From NCBI RefSeq assembly GCF_014280935.1, contig NZ_JACLZI010000011.1:59234-123233 (forward strand): a stretch of DNA of 64,000 nucleotides. The letters are read 5' to 3'. A program made the translations under genes and the position numbers. Shown in pieces: positions 63,802 through 64,000 of this stretch; positions within the stretch are counted from its first letter, which is position 1, and each line of letters starts with the position of its first letter. The notes beneath the pieces were generated by a model that saw only the letters and a list, made by a program, of their open reading frames with translations, was not told where the DNA came from and did no database searches. The stretch is from Aquibacillus kalidii. Lineage in GTDB: Bacteria; Bacillota; Bacilli; Bacillales; Amphibacillaceae.

Positions 63802-64000
63802 AACAAAGCGAAATCTTATGGTTTTTCTAATTTCGCGACGTTAGCTGCCCTCTAACAAAGCGAATTCTTATGGTTTCTCTAATTTCGCAACGTTAGCTAC
63901 CCTTCAACAAAGCGAAATCTTATGGTTTTTCTAATTTCGCGACGTTAGCTGCCCTCTAACAAAGCGAAATCTTATGGTTTCTCTAATTTCGCAACGTTAG
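63802..64000 (+). repeat. 52-bp tandem repeat array 3 (continues past window)
   Basis: Four units with cores at 63837, 63889, 63941 and 63993, exactly 52 bp apart, running off the right edge. A unit reads GCGACGTTAGCTGCCCTCTA, then ACAAAGCGAA and ATCTTATGGTTTTTCTAATTTC. Units alternate GCGACG/GCAACG and GTTTTT/GTTTCT, suggesting a 104-bp higher-order duplication. The 182 bases before it (63620-63801) are A/T-rich, and I see nothing in them. Confidence 0.9.

Overview
This is a chromosomal stretch from a low-GC, spore-forming member of the Bacillaceae. The gene set is closest to the Bacillus/Oceanobacillus/Virgibacillus side of the family. Grounds: orthologues or near-orthologues of Bacillus liaIHF, ykuI, spo0M, ykpA, yvgN, helD, thiW and yfiBC; AGGAGG-type ribosome sites; frequent TTG and GTG starts; T-box, S-box and TPP leaders; and sporulation-type genes (YIEGIA, a coat-like protein). 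I see no rRNA or tRNA genes, insertion sequences, prophage or CRISPR array. Genus-level placement is inference.

Layout. 1-1271: a lia cell-envelope stress operon (liaI, liaH, start of liaF) leaving the left edge. 1.3-9.8 kb: a papain-like YiiX/YycO protein, a 52-bp tandem array, a NERD protein, topB, ykuI, a short Spo0M-like protein behind a candidate ECF-sigma promoter, and a divergent zinc-type efflux/repressor pair (CzcD/CzrA) with its operator. 10-17 kb: a spore trio (coat-like, YIEGIA, YIEGIA capping subunit), a class-I amidotransferase-fold hydrolase, the ABC-F protein YkpA, and an NADH oxidase with a dense cluster of TGTGA redox-regulator half-sites. 17.3-24.3 kb: a complete seven-gene trpEGDCFBA operon behind two tandem T-boxes, both with a UGG (Trp) specifier. 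24.4-31.3 kb: a second YycO-like protein, a DEAD-box helicase, a stand-alone C-terminal half of archaeal-type DHQ synthase II, a 37-residue secreted peptide, a LysM/3D wall protein, a second 52-bp array, catalase, and a nitroreductase under a perfect Fur box. 31.4-40.8 kb: S-box metE, then the Leloir operon galKETM and a divergent ROK repressor; gal and the repressor share an operator-like palindrome. 40.8-46.9 kb: a radical SAM/SPASM protein divergent from an Old-Yellow-Enzyme/FAD fusion, an aldo-keto reductase and a HAD phosphatase. 47.1-49.4 kb: a three-gene operon of ECF sigma factor, PadR-type regulator and a SEDS (FtsW/RodA) protein with an N-terminal HAAS-like domain. 49.8-59.9 kb: small genes, an MhqO-type dioxygenase with a likely MhqR operator, TPP-riboswitch thiW, AraC, Nudix, ferredoxin, yvgN, helD and a luciferase-like oxidoreductase. 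60-63.6 kb: a heterodimeric ABC exporter with one degenerate ATP site, followed by a third 52-bp array.

How the genes fit together. Most of the window is ordinary Bacillaceae core metabolism under recognisable switches: T-box, S-box, TPP, Fur, CzrA, ROK, cre, MhqR and ECF sigma. Two items stand out. One is the ECF-PadR-HAAS/SEDS operon, which looks like a self-regulated module making an inducible peptidoglycan polymerase. The other is a dispersed 52-bp repeat family found as three arrays about 26-35 kb apart, all in the same orientation and phase length. A stand-alone DHQ synthase II C-domain and a small secreted peptide are further uncharacterised items. Promoter and operator calls are motif matches read by eye and are candidates only.
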